Source: DASXUG01 sp036504995 (lineage in GTDB: Bacteria > Pseudomonadota > Gammaproteobacteria > Burkholderiales > Methylophilaceae). Taken from it: a DNA stretch of 64,000 nt. A model generated the notes under the pieces. The model searched no databases, was not told the DNA's origin, and was given only the letters and a program-made list of their open reading frames with translations. Where the stretch lies: assembly GCA_036504995.1 (NCBI GenBank), contig DASXUG010000008.1, positions 186,001-250,000 of the forward strand, read 5' to 3'. Numbering within the stretch: the stretch's first letter is position 1; each line of letters begins with the position of its first letter. This document shows positions 50,493 through 58,972 of this stretch, in pieces. The translations under genes and the position numbers were made by a program.

Positions 50493-52330
50493 TGACAATA
50501 ATGCGTAAAATTCAATTATTGCCTGACCAGCTTATCAGCCAAATCGCGGCGGGGGAAGTGGTAGAAAGACCTGCCTCTGCACTCAAAGAGCTATTGGAAA
50601 ATAGCCTCGATGCAAACAGTAGCGAAATCACCGTGTCACTGATGCAGGGCGGTGTTAAGCAACTGCGCGTTGCAGACAATGGCTTAGGCGTTGCTAAAGA
50701 GGATTTAACGTTAGCACTAACGCGTCACGCTACCAGCAAAATTGCCAGCTTGGATGATTTAGAAAAGGTGGCTAGTCTAGGCTTTCGTGGTGAGGCGCTT
50801 GCCAGCATTGCTTCAGTTTCGCGTACACAGCTTATTAGTCGCTATCAAGCAGATAAACATGCTTGGCGCATCGGTTCAGATGGTAGTGAAATAGCGCCGA
50901 TAGAGCCAGCAGCGCTCGATAAAGGCACGATAGTTGAAGTCAATGATCTGTATTTTAATACCCCAGCCCGTCGTAAGTTTCTCAAAACAGAAGGGACGGA
51001 ATTTGGGCATTGTGAAGAAGCCTTTCGCCGTGTGGCGTTATCGCGCCCTGATGTCGCTTTTATGTTGCAGCACAATGGTCGGGCACTGACACGCCTTGGG
51101 GTTGCGGAACCACAAAAACGCTTTGGTGAGGTGCTTGGTGCTGAATTTTCTGCGGAATCATTTCCCGTCGATGAAAGCGCCGCAGGTTTACGTTTTTGGG
51201 GTTTGGCCGCTAAGCCTACATACAATCGCAATAGTCGCGATACGCAATATGTTTACGTCAATGGTCGTTTCGTACGTGACAAACTGATTTCGCATGCCAT
51301 TCGCCAAGCATACCAAGATGTGTTGCATCATGATAGGCACCCAGCCTTCGTCTTATTTTTAGAGCTAGATCCAAGCTTAGTTGATGTCAATGTACACCCC
51401 GCTAAAACTGAAGTACGCTTTAGGGATGGGCAGTCCATCCATCGGTTTATTTTTCATTCGTTAAACAAAGCGCTTGCCGCACCGACGGGTAACTCTAATA
51501 TCGTTACCGCTAACCAATCTCCCAGCAACCCATTTGCACCAAATGCCAATAACATCGCTTATCCAACGTATCAGTCGCAGATTGACTTACGTGCAAACCA
51601 AACACCAGATTTTTATCAAACCTTATATGGCAATATCAGTCGGCCAGCGGCTGAAAGTCATCAATTTTCAGCAAATAATGGTTTGGCTGAAACGCCTAAC
51701 TACACTGAACCCAGTCAAGCGACGCCTGTATCAGACTTCCCCTTAGGTTTTGCGTTAGGGCAGATTCACGGCGTTTATGTGTTGGCACAAAATAGCATGG
51801 GTTTGGTGGTTGTCGATATGCACGCTGCACATGAGCGTATTATGTACGAACGGCTAAAAAATGCGCTGGATAGTGCCAATGTGCCGATGCAGCCTTTGTT
51901 AATTCCTGTGAGTTTTCAAGCGGATAGATTCGAAGTCGCCACAGTAGAAGAACAGTTGATATCAGGGCAGGGTGGCTTGCAGCAATTAGGTTTTGATATT
52001 GCCGTGCTATCACCAACTACGCTAGCGGTACGTGCCACCCCCGCCATGTTGCAAGATGCCGACGCTGTTGCGCTAGCCCGTGATGTATTGCGTGATTTGC
52101 GCGAATATGGTGCAACGCGCGCGTTAACAGAAAGACGCAACGAAATGCTCGGCACCATGGCTTGCCATGCCGCCGTGCGAGCCAACCGCAGTCTAACTAT
52201 CCCCGAAATGAATGCCTTGTTGCGTGATATGGAAGCCACAGAACGCAGTGGGCAATGCAATCATGGTAGACCCACTTGGTTTCAAGTGACCATGCAGGAT
52301 TTGGATAAAATGTTTATGCGGGGTAAGTGA
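50492..52330 (+). CDS. mutL: DNA mismatch repair protein MutL (with endonuclease-type motif)
   Basis: MutL couples mismatch recognition to strand removal. The GHKL ATPase domain shows QIAAGEVVERPASALKELLENS, ADNGLGVAKEDL and LGFRGEALASIASVS. The C-terminal domain contains DMHAAHERIMYE from residue 442, matching the DQHAx2Ex4E endonuclease motif with Met for Gln. GTMACHAAVRAN and HGRPTW are the other late motifs. This implies a nicking MutL, as expected in lineages lacking MutH. The start may be GTG at 50492, overlapping the amiC stop, or ATG at 50501. Confidence 0.95.
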   Translation: MTIMRKIQLLPDQLISQIAAGEVVERPASALKELLENSLDANSSEITVSLMQGGVKQLRVADNGLGVAKEDLTLALTRHATSKIASLDDLEKVASLGFRGEALASIASVSRTQLISRYQADKHAWRIGSDGSEIAPIEPAALDKGTIVEVNDLYFNTPARRKFLKTEGTEFGHCEEAFRRVALSRPDVAFMLQHNGRALTRLGVAEPQKRFGEVLGAEFSAESFPVDESAAGLRFWGLAAKPTYNRNSRDTQYVYVNGRFVRDKLISHAIRQAYQDVLHHDRHPAFVLFLELDPSLVDVNVHPAKTEVRFRDGQSIHRFIFHSLNKALAAPTGNSNIVTANQSPSNPFAPNANNIAYPTYQSQIDLRANQTPDFYQTLYGNISRPAAESHQFSANNGLAETPNYTEPSQATPVSDFPLGFALGQIHGVYVLAQNSMGLVVVDMHAAHERIMYERLKNALDSANVPMQPLLIPVSFQADRFEVATVEEQLISGQGGLQQLGFDIAVLSPTTLAVRATPAMLQDADAVALARDVLRDLREYGATRALTERRNEMLGTMACHAAVRANRSLTIPEMNALLRDMEATERSGQCNHGRPTWFQVTMQDLDKMFMRGK

Positions 52331-52331
52331 G

Positions 52332-53282
52332 ATGCCACCTAAATTAACAGTTCAGCAAAAGAATAGGCTTTCAACATTGGAGCCAGCGCTTCATCAGGCA
52401 GTTTATTGTGGAAACTACACTGAAGCAAAATTACTCGCTGTTGAAATACAGCGATTGCTAAGGGCCACAGGGCATGAAACCAGATTAATGCAGTCAAAAA
52501 ACTGGTTGTATGAAGCCGCATTAAATGCAGGTGAAATATTAACGGCTGAGATTGGATTTAGAGGAGTTCTATCAAAAACAAAATCAACAACTAAAGTTCA
52601 TTTAGAGGCAATGGCATTATTAGTTGTTTGCTTGCTAAAGCAGAATAAATTATCAGAAGCCGAAGTTCTAATTCCCAAAGTATTAAATAGCAAAAACATT
52701 AAAACTTCTGAAAAACGAAAAGTATTCATATCAAGTGTAGCAAAAAGATTTGAAATGGAAGGTTTTATCTCAGCAGTTAGAAATCTTGAGTCTGAAAATT
52801 GGGATGTAAATGAGATTGATCTTTTAGCTGGAAAAGCGGTAATGGAAAATAAATCAGAACATCAACTCTTTATTGAAATTGGCGCTGCTCTTCCAGCAAC
52901 TGTTTTGGATTATGTAAATCGGATCGATAAAGCTTCAAGAAAGCAACTTACCCAAATAGAGCTGAAGTATTTATCTAGTCCAGATTCATTAAGAAAACAA
53001 AGCGAGCAGGGTAAAAACTTTTTTGACTCACTTAAACTTGTCATTTGGAAATCTATGTGTGACCCACAAAGTGAGATTTATAAAGCTTGGTTTACAAATG
53101 GTATTTCACATTTTTTGTCAAAAAAATATTATACATTTGCCGTAACATCAGCCTTGTTAGAGCTTGGCTTTGCTGTTAAAGCTGTTGCCGTTCCAGTTAT
53201 CGCTTTGTTAATTAAACTTGGAGTTGAAGTTTATTGTGAAAGGTATAAACCAGCAGAAATATTAGATGGGAGAAGTCAGTAG
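52332..53282 (+). CDS. Hypothetical helical protein, possible accessory cargo
   Basis: A 316-residue protein that I do not recognise. The first 150 residues are helical with TPR-like pairing (YCGNYTEAKLLAVEIQRLL; LLVVCLLKQNKLSEAEVLIPKVL). The last 50 include a long hydrophobic stretch (ALLELGFAVKAVAVPVIALL) that could insert in a membrane. The DNA is visibly richer in A+T than mutL and miaA around it, and codon use differs (many AAA, AAT, ATT and TTA codons). The start lies 2 nt after the mutL stop. Together with the toxin-antitoxin pair behind it, it looks like an insertion between mutL and miaA. Confidence 0.6.
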   Translation: MPPKLTVQQKNRLSTLEPALHQAVYCGNYTEAKLLAVEIQRLLRATGHETRLMQSKNWLYEAALNAGEILTAEIGFRGVLSKTKSTTKVHLEAMALLVVCLLKQNKLSEAEVLIPKVLNSKNIKTSEKRKVFISSVAKRFEMEGFISAVRNLESENWDVNEIDLLAGKAVMENKSEHQLFIEIGAALPATVLDYVNRIDKASRKQLTQIELKYLSSPDSLRKQSEQGKNFFDSLKLVIWKSMCDPQSEIYKAWFTNGISHFLSKKYYTFAVTSALLELGFAVKAVAVPVIALLIKLGVEVYCERYKPAEILDGRSQ

Positions 53283-53301
53283 GTAATGAAATTGATTTTT
53301 G

Positions 53302-53317
53302 GTACGTAATAACGTAC
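53302..53317 (+). promoter_or_regulatory. Candidate operator of the YefM/YoeB pair
   Basis: GTACGT (53302-53307) and ACGTAC (53312-53317) form a perfect palindrome with a 4-nt centre, 27 nt before the antitoxin ATG. YefM-type antitoxins autorepress through short palindromes near their promoter (TGTACA-like in E. coli), and this site is well placed for that. Confidence 0.5.
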
Positions 53318-53343
53318 TATTTAAAAAAATCGTTGAGGCTATC

Positions 53344-53586
53344 ATGCAAACCCTATCCGCCAGTAATGCCAGAACCAATTTATACCGCTTAATTGATGAA
53401 GCGGCAGCTTCACATCAACCCGTTACGATCACAGGTAAGCGCAATAATGCTGTGCTAGTTTCGCAAGAGGACTGGGCAGCGATTCAAGAGACATTATTTT
53501 TGCTTTCTGTGCCTAATATGCGTGAATCCCTGCGTGAAGGCATGGCAGCGCCTGTGAGCGAACTCTCATCTACGCTTGGATGGTAG
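53344..53586 (+). CDS. YefM/Phd-family antitoxin
   Basis: An 80-residue antitoxin of the YefM/Phd family. The N-terminal DNA-binding and dimerisation part is MQTLSASNARTNLYRLIDEA, followed by HQPVTITGKRNNAVLVSQEDWAAIQETLFLL, a pattern close to E. coli YefM. The C-terminal tail (SLREGMAAPVSEL) is the expected toxin-neutralising segment. The ATG at 53344 has GAGG upstream at good spacing. The toxin starts 6 nt after its stop, so it is the first gene of a type II toxin-antitoxin operon. Confidence 0.92.
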   Translation: MQTLSASNARTNLYRLIDEAAASHQPVTITGKRNNAVLVSQEDWAAIQETLFLLSVPNMRESLREGMAAPVSELSSTLGW

Positions 53587-53592
53587 AGTCGC

Positions 53593-53859
53593 GTGACGGA
53601 ATACCAACTGCTTTACACCAAAGCAGCACAAAAAGATGCATTGAATTTAAAAGCTGCTGGCTTGAAAGAGAAAGCCTCGTCACTATTAGATATCATTGCA
53701 AAAAATCCTTTTCAAAATCCGCCGCCATATGAAAAATTGGTTGGCGACTTGTCTGGCACTTATTCACGCCGAATTAATATTCAACACCGACTGGTATATC
53801 AAGTGCTAGAAGTTGAAAAGGTTGTCAAAGTGCTGCGGATGTGGAGCCATTATGAATAG
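53593..53859 (+). CDS. YoeB/Txe-family mRNA interferase toxin
   Basis: An 88-residue RelE-superfamily toxin that cleaves mRNA in the ribosomal A site. Residues matching the catalytic set of E. coli YoeB are present: Glu47, Arg66, His86 and Tyr87. The core reads LSGTYSRRINIQHRLVYQV and ends MWSHYE. Translation begins at GTG 53593. The miaA ATG lies at 53852, inside the last codons of the toxin, an 8-nt overlap, so the pair is wired into a housekeeping gene. The toxin appears intact. Confidence 0.92.
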   Translation: MTEYQLLYTKAAQKDALNLKAAGLKEKASSLLDIIAKNPFQNPPPYEKLVGDLSGTYSRRINIQHRLVYQVLEVEKVVKVLRMWSHYE

Positions 53860-54796
53860 TCTACCCCCCGCGATTTTCCTGATGGGCCCTACTGCTAGCG
53901 GAAAAACTGGCTTGGCAGTTGAGCTTTATCAACATTTGCCTGTTGAGTTGATTAGTGTTGACTCTGCACTGGTGTATCAAGGTATGGATATTGGCACTGC
54001 TAAACCAGATACAGCTACTCTAGCGCAAGCGCCTCATCATTTGATTGATGTCATACCCCCTACACAGTCATATTCTGCAGCGAATTTCAGAAATGATGCT
54101 TTGCGTTTAATGGCGGCGATTACGGCTAAAGGTAAAATTCCATTACTGGTTGGTGGAACCATGTTGTATTTCAATGCATTACAAAGTGGTTTAAGTAATT
54201 TACCTGAAGCTAACCCTGAAGTAAGGTCACGATTAGATGATGAGGCGGCACTCATTGGCTGGCCTGCCATGCATGACAAATTAGCCATCATAGACCCAGA
54301 AACGGCGGCACGCTTGAAGCCTACTGATGCTCAGCGTATTCAGCGTGCTTTGGAGGTGTGTGAGTTAAGTGGTAAACCAATGTCTGCTTTATATCTGGCC
54401 ACTGAACAGGCCGTCTTACCTTATAACTTGCTTAAAATTGCTATCGTGCCAAGTGATCGCAAGGTATTGCATGAACGTATAGCACTGCGGTTTGAGCAAA
54501 TGTTGGCGCATGGATTTTTGGATGAGGTACGGCAGTTACTTAAAACTTACCCTAGCTTAACAGCAGAAACTCCATCGATGCGTTGTGTCGGTTATCGCCA
54601 AGCATTAGAGCATTTGCGTGGGGATTATGATTTGGCTGAATTGAAAGAAAAGGGGATTGCCGCTACACGTCAACTGGCTAAACGTCAGCTCACTTGGCTA
54701 CGCGGCATGGATGATACTTGGGAGGTGGACTGCTTGTCACCAGACTTGTACCGACAGGTTGAAACGCAGATAAAAGACTTTATAAGAACAATATAA
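53852..54796 (+). CDS. miaA: tRNA dimethylallyltransferase
   Basis: MiaA adds an isopentenyl group to A37 of tRNAs reading UNN codons. The P-loop is MGPTASGKTGLA at residue 11, followed by ISVDSALVYQGMDIGTAKP, LLVGGTMLYF and DAQRIQRALEV, then SMRCVGYRQAL and ATRQLAKRQLTWLR, all conserved. I start at ATG 53852, giving 314 residues. An in-frame ATG further upstream lies inside yoeB and adds nonsense-like residues. Its stop is one base from the stop of convergent mqo. Confidence 0.96.
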   Translation: MNSLPPAIFLMGPTASGKTGLAVELYQHLPVELISVDSALVYQGMDIGTAKPDTATLAQAPHHLIDVIPPTQSYSAANFRNDALRLMAAITAKGKIPLLVGGTMLYFNALQSGLSNLPEANPEVRSRLDDEAALIGWPAMHDKLAIIDPETAARLKPTDAQRIQRALEVCELSGKPMSALYLATEQAVLPYNLLKIAIVPSDRKVLHERIALRFEQMLAHGFLDEVRQLLKTYPSLTAETPSMRCVGYRQALEHLRGDYDLAELKEKGIAATRQLAKRQLTWLRGMDDTWEVDCLSPDLYRQVETQIKDFIRTI

Positions 54797-54797
54797 C

Positions 54798-56282
54798 TTA
54801 TTGTAATTTAAGTATTTTAAGTGTTCTGTCGCGCACTGTTTTAAGAAGGTGAGCATCATCCACTAATGATTCACCGTATGAAGGAATCATTAGTTTGAGT
54901 TTTTGATGCCAAGCTTCGCTGTTAACTTGATCTTTAAAGCAGCGCTGTATCACTTCCACCATGGCTTGCACAGAAGTGGATGCCCCGGGAGATGCACCCA
55001 GTAATGCCGCCAGTGTGCCATCGCTTGCAGATACGATCTCGGTACCAAACTCTAGCTTTCCGCCTTTTTCATCGCAGTTTTTGATGATTTGTACGCGTTG
55101 ACCTGCAATCGCGAGTGACCAATCCTCTGGTTTAGCTTTTGGAAAGAATTTTTTAAGGACAGCCAGACGCGTTTTGTTTAACTGAAACACTTCACCGACT
55201 AAATATTTGGTGAGATCTTTGTTATGCTTAGCTGCGGAATACATTGATTTTACATTGTTTCCCTTGACGGATTTAATCAAATCCATAAATGAACCTTGTT
55301 TGAGAAACTTGGTGGTAAAGCCAGCGTATGGGCCAAACAAAAGGGCTGGCTGACCAGAAATAATACGTGTATCTAAGTGCGGCACCGACATAGGTGGCGC
55401 GCCAATAGCCGCTTTACCATATACTTTTGCATTGTGTTGTTTGACGATTTCAGGGTTTCTGCACACCAGCCATTGACCGCTGACGGGAAAACCGCCGTAA
55501 CCCTTACCTTCGGGAATGCCTGATTTTTGTAATAATGGCAATGCCGCGCCCCCAGCACCTAAGAATACAAAGCCAGCATCAATCGTTTTAATGTGTCTTG
55601 TGGATTTGTCTTTGATTTTGACTAGCCAGCGACCGTTGGCTTGTTGCTTAAGCGTCGTTAAGCTATGCCTAAGTAAGAGTGTAAAGCCCGACTTCATCTG
55701 CAAATTTTGCACCATATGGCGAGTAAGCGAACCAAAATCTATGTCTGTGCCATATTTTACGCGGGTAGCGGCGAGTGGTTGGTTTACCTTGCGTTGTTTC
55801 ATCACTAGCGGCATCCACTCAGCCAATTGCTGAGGGTCTTCGCTATATTCCATATCAGCAAATAAATGATGCTGGCTTAACACTTGATGGCGCTTGCGTA
55901 AAAACGCAACATCATCCCCCCAAACAAAGCTTAAGTGCGGAGTGGCGTTGATAAATTGTGTGGGTTCAGGCAATGCACCTTGCTCAACTAAGTAAGACCA
56001 AAGCTGCAACGAAACTTCAAAATTGGCATTGATGCTGAGTGCACGTTTAATTTCAACTTCGCCATTGGTTTGTTGTGGGGTGTAGTTCAGTTCGCAATAA
56101 CCAGCGTGCCCTGTGCCTGCATTATTCCAGCCATCTGTACTTTCATGTGCGACATGAGATAACTGCTCTATCATCATGATAGTTAATGATGAATCTAATT
56201 TTGAAAGTAACGTGCCTAGGGTTGTGCTCATGATGCCTGAGCCGACCAGTAGCACGTCTACTTGTTGAGGTTTAGATACCAT
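54798..56282 (-). CDS. mqo: Malate:quinone oxidoreductase
   Basis: Mqo is a membrane-associated FAD enzyme oxidising malate to oxaloacetate with the quinone pool as acceptor. The FAD-binding start is VDVLLVGSGIMSTTLGTLLSKL. STDGWNNAGTGHAGYCELNYTP, GKGYGGFPVSGQWLVC and FGPYAGFTTKFLKQGS are family-specific. I take the ATG at 56282, giving 494 residues. The upstream extension overlaps dapC and lacks conservation. It is 5 nt after dapC. With acnB it indicates TCA-cycle steps are present, at least for biosynthesis. Confidence 0.94.
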   Translation of the reverse strand: MVSKPQQVDVLLVGSGIMSTTLGTLLSKLDSSLTIMMIEQLSHVAHESTDGWNNAGTGHAGYCELNYTPQQTNGEVEIKRALSINANFEVSLQLWSYLVEQGALPEPTQFINATPHLSFVWGDDVAFLRKRHQVLSQHHLFADMEYSEDPQQLAEWMPLVMKQRKVNQPLAATRVKYGTDIDFGSLTRHMVQNLQMKSGFTLLLRHSLTTLKQQANGRWLVKIKDKSTRHIKTIDAGFVFLGAGGAALPLLQKSGIPEGKGYGGFPVSGQWLVCRNPEIVKQHNAKVYGKAAIGAPPMSVPHLDTRIISGQPALLFGPYAGFTTKFLKQGSFMDLIKSVKGNNVKSMYSAAKHNKDLTKYLVGEVFQLNKTRLAVLKKFFPKAKPEDWSLAIAGQRVQIIKNCDEKGGKLEFGTEIVSASDGTLAALLGASPGASTSVQAMVEVIQRCFKDQVNSEAWHQKLKLMIPSYGESLVDDAHLLKTVRDRTLKILKLQ

Positions 56283-56287
56283 GATTG

Positions 56288-57472
56288 CTATTTCAGCAAC
56301 TGAACGATGCGTTGTGCAGCTTCTACACACTCATCAAATGAGGCAACTAATGCCATGCGAATAAAATTCTGTCCAGGGTTAATACCATGCGCTTCGCGTG
56401 CGAGATAGCTGCCTGGTAATACTGTGATATTGAGATCTCGGTATAAACGTACGGCACACTCTGTGTCGGGCATATTAGTTTTTGCCCACAAGTAGAAAGC
56501 TGCATCCGGCATTTGCACATCAAATACGGATTGCATAAGCGGGGTGACCGCTTTAAATTTAGCTGCATATTGTGTACGGTTATCGATGACATGCGCTTCA
56601 TCATTCCACGCAGCGATGCTTGCGGCTTGCACTGTGGGGCTCATAGCGCAGCCATGATAAGTGCGGTAAAGTAAAAACTGCTCTAAGATTTTGGCATCAC
56701 CCGCGACAAAGCCAGAGCGCATGCCTGGTACGTTTGAGCGCTTAGACAACGAGCTAAATACGACAAGGCGTGTATAGTCGCGCCCTAGCAGGTGTGCTGC
56801 TTGCAAGGCCCCAAGTGGTGGGTTTGCCTCATCAAAATAAATTTCCGAATAACACTCATCCGCTGCAATCACAAAACCATAGCGATCAGAGAGCGCGAAT
56901 AAATGTTGCCATTGCTCTAAGCTCATGACTTTACCTGAAGGGTTGCCCGGTGAGCAGACGTAAACCAACTGCGTGCGTTGCATAATGGCTGCTGGCACAC
57001 TATCAAAATCCATCGCGTGATGGTGTTCTGGTAAAGTATTGATGAAGTAAGGTTCTGCACCTGCTAAAAATGCTGCCCCTTCATAAATCTGGTAAAAGGG
57101 GTTGGGGCTGATGACCACTGGCGCTGGGCGCGAACGGTCTATTACCGCTTGAGCAAAAGCAAATAGCGCCTCACGACTACCATTAACAGGGATGATTTCT
57201 TTTTCAGCATCTAAGGCTGGAATGCCATAGCGGCGTGTTGCCCAGGCTGAAATTGCTTGGCGCAACCCTAAAACACCTGCAGTCGTGGGATAATTCGCCA
57301 AACCTGCAAGATTGCTGACTAAGGCATCTTGAATCAGTTTAGGAGTAGCGTGTTTGGGTTCACCAATGGATAAATTGATGGGCTGATAATTTGCGTTAGG
57401 GGTTAACCCAGCAAACAGTTCGCGTAAACGTTGAAACGGATATGGTTGTAGCTGATTTAAATTCGGATTCAT
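56288..57472 (-). CDS. dapC: Succinyldiaminopimelate transaminase
   Basis: DapC transfers an amino group to N-succinyl-2-amino-6-ketopimelate in lysine and peptidoglycan precursor synthesis. The N-terminus LNQLQPYPFQRLRELFAGLTPN and INLSIGEPKHATP are typical of proteobacterial DapC. The pyridoxal-phosphate lysine lies in SSLSKRSNVPGMRSGF, and YVCSPGNPSGKV and AADECYSEIYF are class I aminotransferase motifs. Length 394 residues is normal. It is divergent from the DMT transporter, with 24 nt between the start codons. Confidence 0.92.
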   Translation of the reverse strand: MNPNLNQLQPYPFQRLRELFAGLTPNANYQPINLSIGEPKHATPKLIQDALVSNLAGLANYPTTAGVLGLRQAISAWATRRYGIPALDAEKEIIPVNGSREALFAFAQAVIDRSRPAPVVISPNPFYQIYEGAAFLAGAEPYFINTLPEHHHAMDFDSVPAAIMQRTQLVYVCSPGNPSGKVMSLEQWQHLFALSDRYGFVIAADECYSEIYFDEANPPLGALQAAHLLGRDYTRLVVFSSLSKRSNVPGMRSGFVAGDAKILEQFLLYRTYHGCAMSPTVQAASIAAWNDEAHVIDNRTQYAAKFKAVTPLMQSVFDVQMPDAAFYLWAKTNMPDTECAVRLYRDLNITVLPGSYLAREAHGINPGQNFIRMALVASFDECVEAAQRIVQLLK

Positions 57473-57496
57473 AACCTACATTATAATTGGAGTAGC

Positions 57497-58402
57497 ATGT
57501 CTGCATCAAAAAATTATCTCGCCATTTTTGGTTTGCTGTTTGGCGCGGTATGTTGGGGTGTCATTTGGTACCCGTATCGACTACTGCAAGAAGCGGGGAT
57601 CTTCGGCGTAGCTTCTAGCTTTTATACTTATTCAGTTGCCGTCATCATAGGGTCACTGTTTTTCCTACGCGATTGGCGTGGGGTGTTCAATCAGCCCAAA
57701 ATTGTATTTCTACTCGCGCTATGTGCAGGCTGGACCAATCTAAGTTATGTGTTGGCTGTGATTGATGGCGAAGTCATGCGCGTAATGCTGTTGTTTTACC
57801 TTTCGCCCCTGTGGACGCTGATTCTGGCGCATTTTTGGCTGAAAGAGCGTATCGAGTTGCATGGTGTTGTTACCATTGCTGTTTCTTTATTGGGCGCGTT
57901 GATCATGCTCACTAATGTGTTTGATGGCAAAGGAAATTGGTTGCCTGTGCCACAAAGCAACGCAGAGTGGCTGGCATTTTCTGCAGGGGTGGGGTTTGCT
58001 TGCACAAATGTCATCTCACGGAAATCAAATCAGCTGAGTGTAGCGACTAAATCTATGTCTGTTTGGCTTGGTGCAGTGTTTGTTGCGCTGATGCTAATGC
58101 CGATACAATCAGCTTCCATACCGCTACCCACAACATTAAGTTTGATGACTTGGGGGCTGATTTTAATGATCGCCCTAATATTAATTACTGCGACTTTGTT
58201 TGTGCAATATGGCGTCACTAAAATTACCGCCACACGGGCTTCTGTGATATTTTTATTTGAGTTGGTGGTAGCCTCTATTGCATCGTATTATTTAGCCGAT
58301 GAGGTGATGGAGCCTCATGAATGGCTAGGCGGTTTTTTAATTGTTGCGGCTGCTTTATATGCTGCTTGGTCGGATGATAGAGCTAAACAGTCAGCCAGTT
58401 AA
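57497..58402 (+). CDS. EamA/DMT-superfamily transporter
   Basis: A 301-residue inner-membrane protein with ten predicted helices in two EamA repeats (residues 8-140 and 155-292). WGVIWYPYRLLQEAG in the first helix and LSPLWTLILAHFWLKERI at the end of the first repeat are typical of metabolite exporters such as RhaT/YdcZ relatives. Substrate unknown; amino-acid or nucleoside export is common in the family. A TATAAT at 57482 and a GGAG ribosome-binding site lie in the short gap before it. Confidence 0.88.
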   Translation: MSASKNYLAIFGLLFGAVCWGVIWYPYRLLQEAGIFGVASSFYTYSVAVIIGSLFFLRDWRGVFNQPKIVFLLALCAGWTNLSYVLAVIDGEVMRVMLLFYLSPLWTLILAHFWLKERIELHGVVTIAVSLLGALIMLTNVFDGKGNWLPVPQSNAEWLAFSAGVGFACTNVISRKSNQLSVATKSMSVWLGAVFVALMLMPIQSASIPLPTTLSLMTWGLILMIALILITATLFVQYGVTKITATRASVIFLFELVVASIASYYLADEVMEPHEWLGGFLIVAAALYAAWSDDRAKQSAS

Positions 58403-58445
58403 GTATGGTTGTTAAAAGTAATTGTTAATTTAGGAGCGAAATATA

Positions 58446-58925
58446 ATGAACGCTGTTACTGAGGATAGGCCACCGTTTCCACCATTTACGCGTGAAACTG
58501 CGATGCAAAAAGTGCGTATGGCTGAGGATGGCTGGAATAATCGCAACCCGCAAAAAGTAGCGCTTGCCTATACGATTGACAGTCAATGGCGTAACCGAGC
58601 AGAGTTCCCCAATGGTCGTGCCGAAATTGAGGCTTTTCTTACCCGCAAATGGGCACGCGAACACGAATATCGTCTGATTAAAGAGCTATGGGCATTTGAT
58701 GGTAATCGAATTGCGGTGCGTTTTGCTTACGAATGGCACGATGATACAGGCGCTTGGTTTCGTTCATACGGCAATGAAAATTGGGAATTTGACGAGCACG
58801 GCTTAATGAAAAAACGCTATGCCAGCATTAATGATTTAGCCATTAAAGAATCTGAGCGAAAATTTTATTGGCCACAAGGACGACGCCCTGAGGATCATCC
58901 TAGCTTAAGCGATCTCGGCTTGTAA
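58446..58925 (+). CDS. DUF1348 / NTF2-like family protein
   Basis: A 159-residue protein with the SnoaL/NTF2-like fold and the DUF1348 pattern: PPFPPFTRETAMQKVRMAEDGWNNRNPQKVALAY, DSQWRNRAEFPNGRAEIEAFL, RIAVRFAYEWHDDTGAWFRSYGNENWEF. Members are widespread and mostly uncharacterised. AGGAGCG stands before the ATG. The gene ends 24 nt before convergent pilU, with a shared terminator. Function unknown. Confidence 0.88.
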   Translation: MNAVTEDRPPFPPFTRETAMQKVRMAEDGWNNRNPQKVALAYTIDSQWRNRAEFPNGRAEIEAFLTRKWAREHEYRLIKELWAFDGNRIAVRFAYEWHDDTGAWFRSYGNENWEFDEHGLMKKRYASINDLAIKESERKFYWPQGRRPEDHPSLSDLGL

Positions 58926-58940
58926 ACGTGTCGGCGTAAT

Positions 58941-58972
58941 CAGGCTGATTTAGAGCATCAGCCTGCTTTTTT
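58941..58972 (+). terminator. Rho-independent terminator after the DUF1348 gene
   Basis: CAGGCTGAT and ATCAGCCTG form a 9-bp stem with a 7-nt loop, then C and six T residues. The loop and right arm coincide with the last codons and stop codon of the convergent pilU gene, so the terminator and the pilU C-terminus share DNA. Confidence 0.88.
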
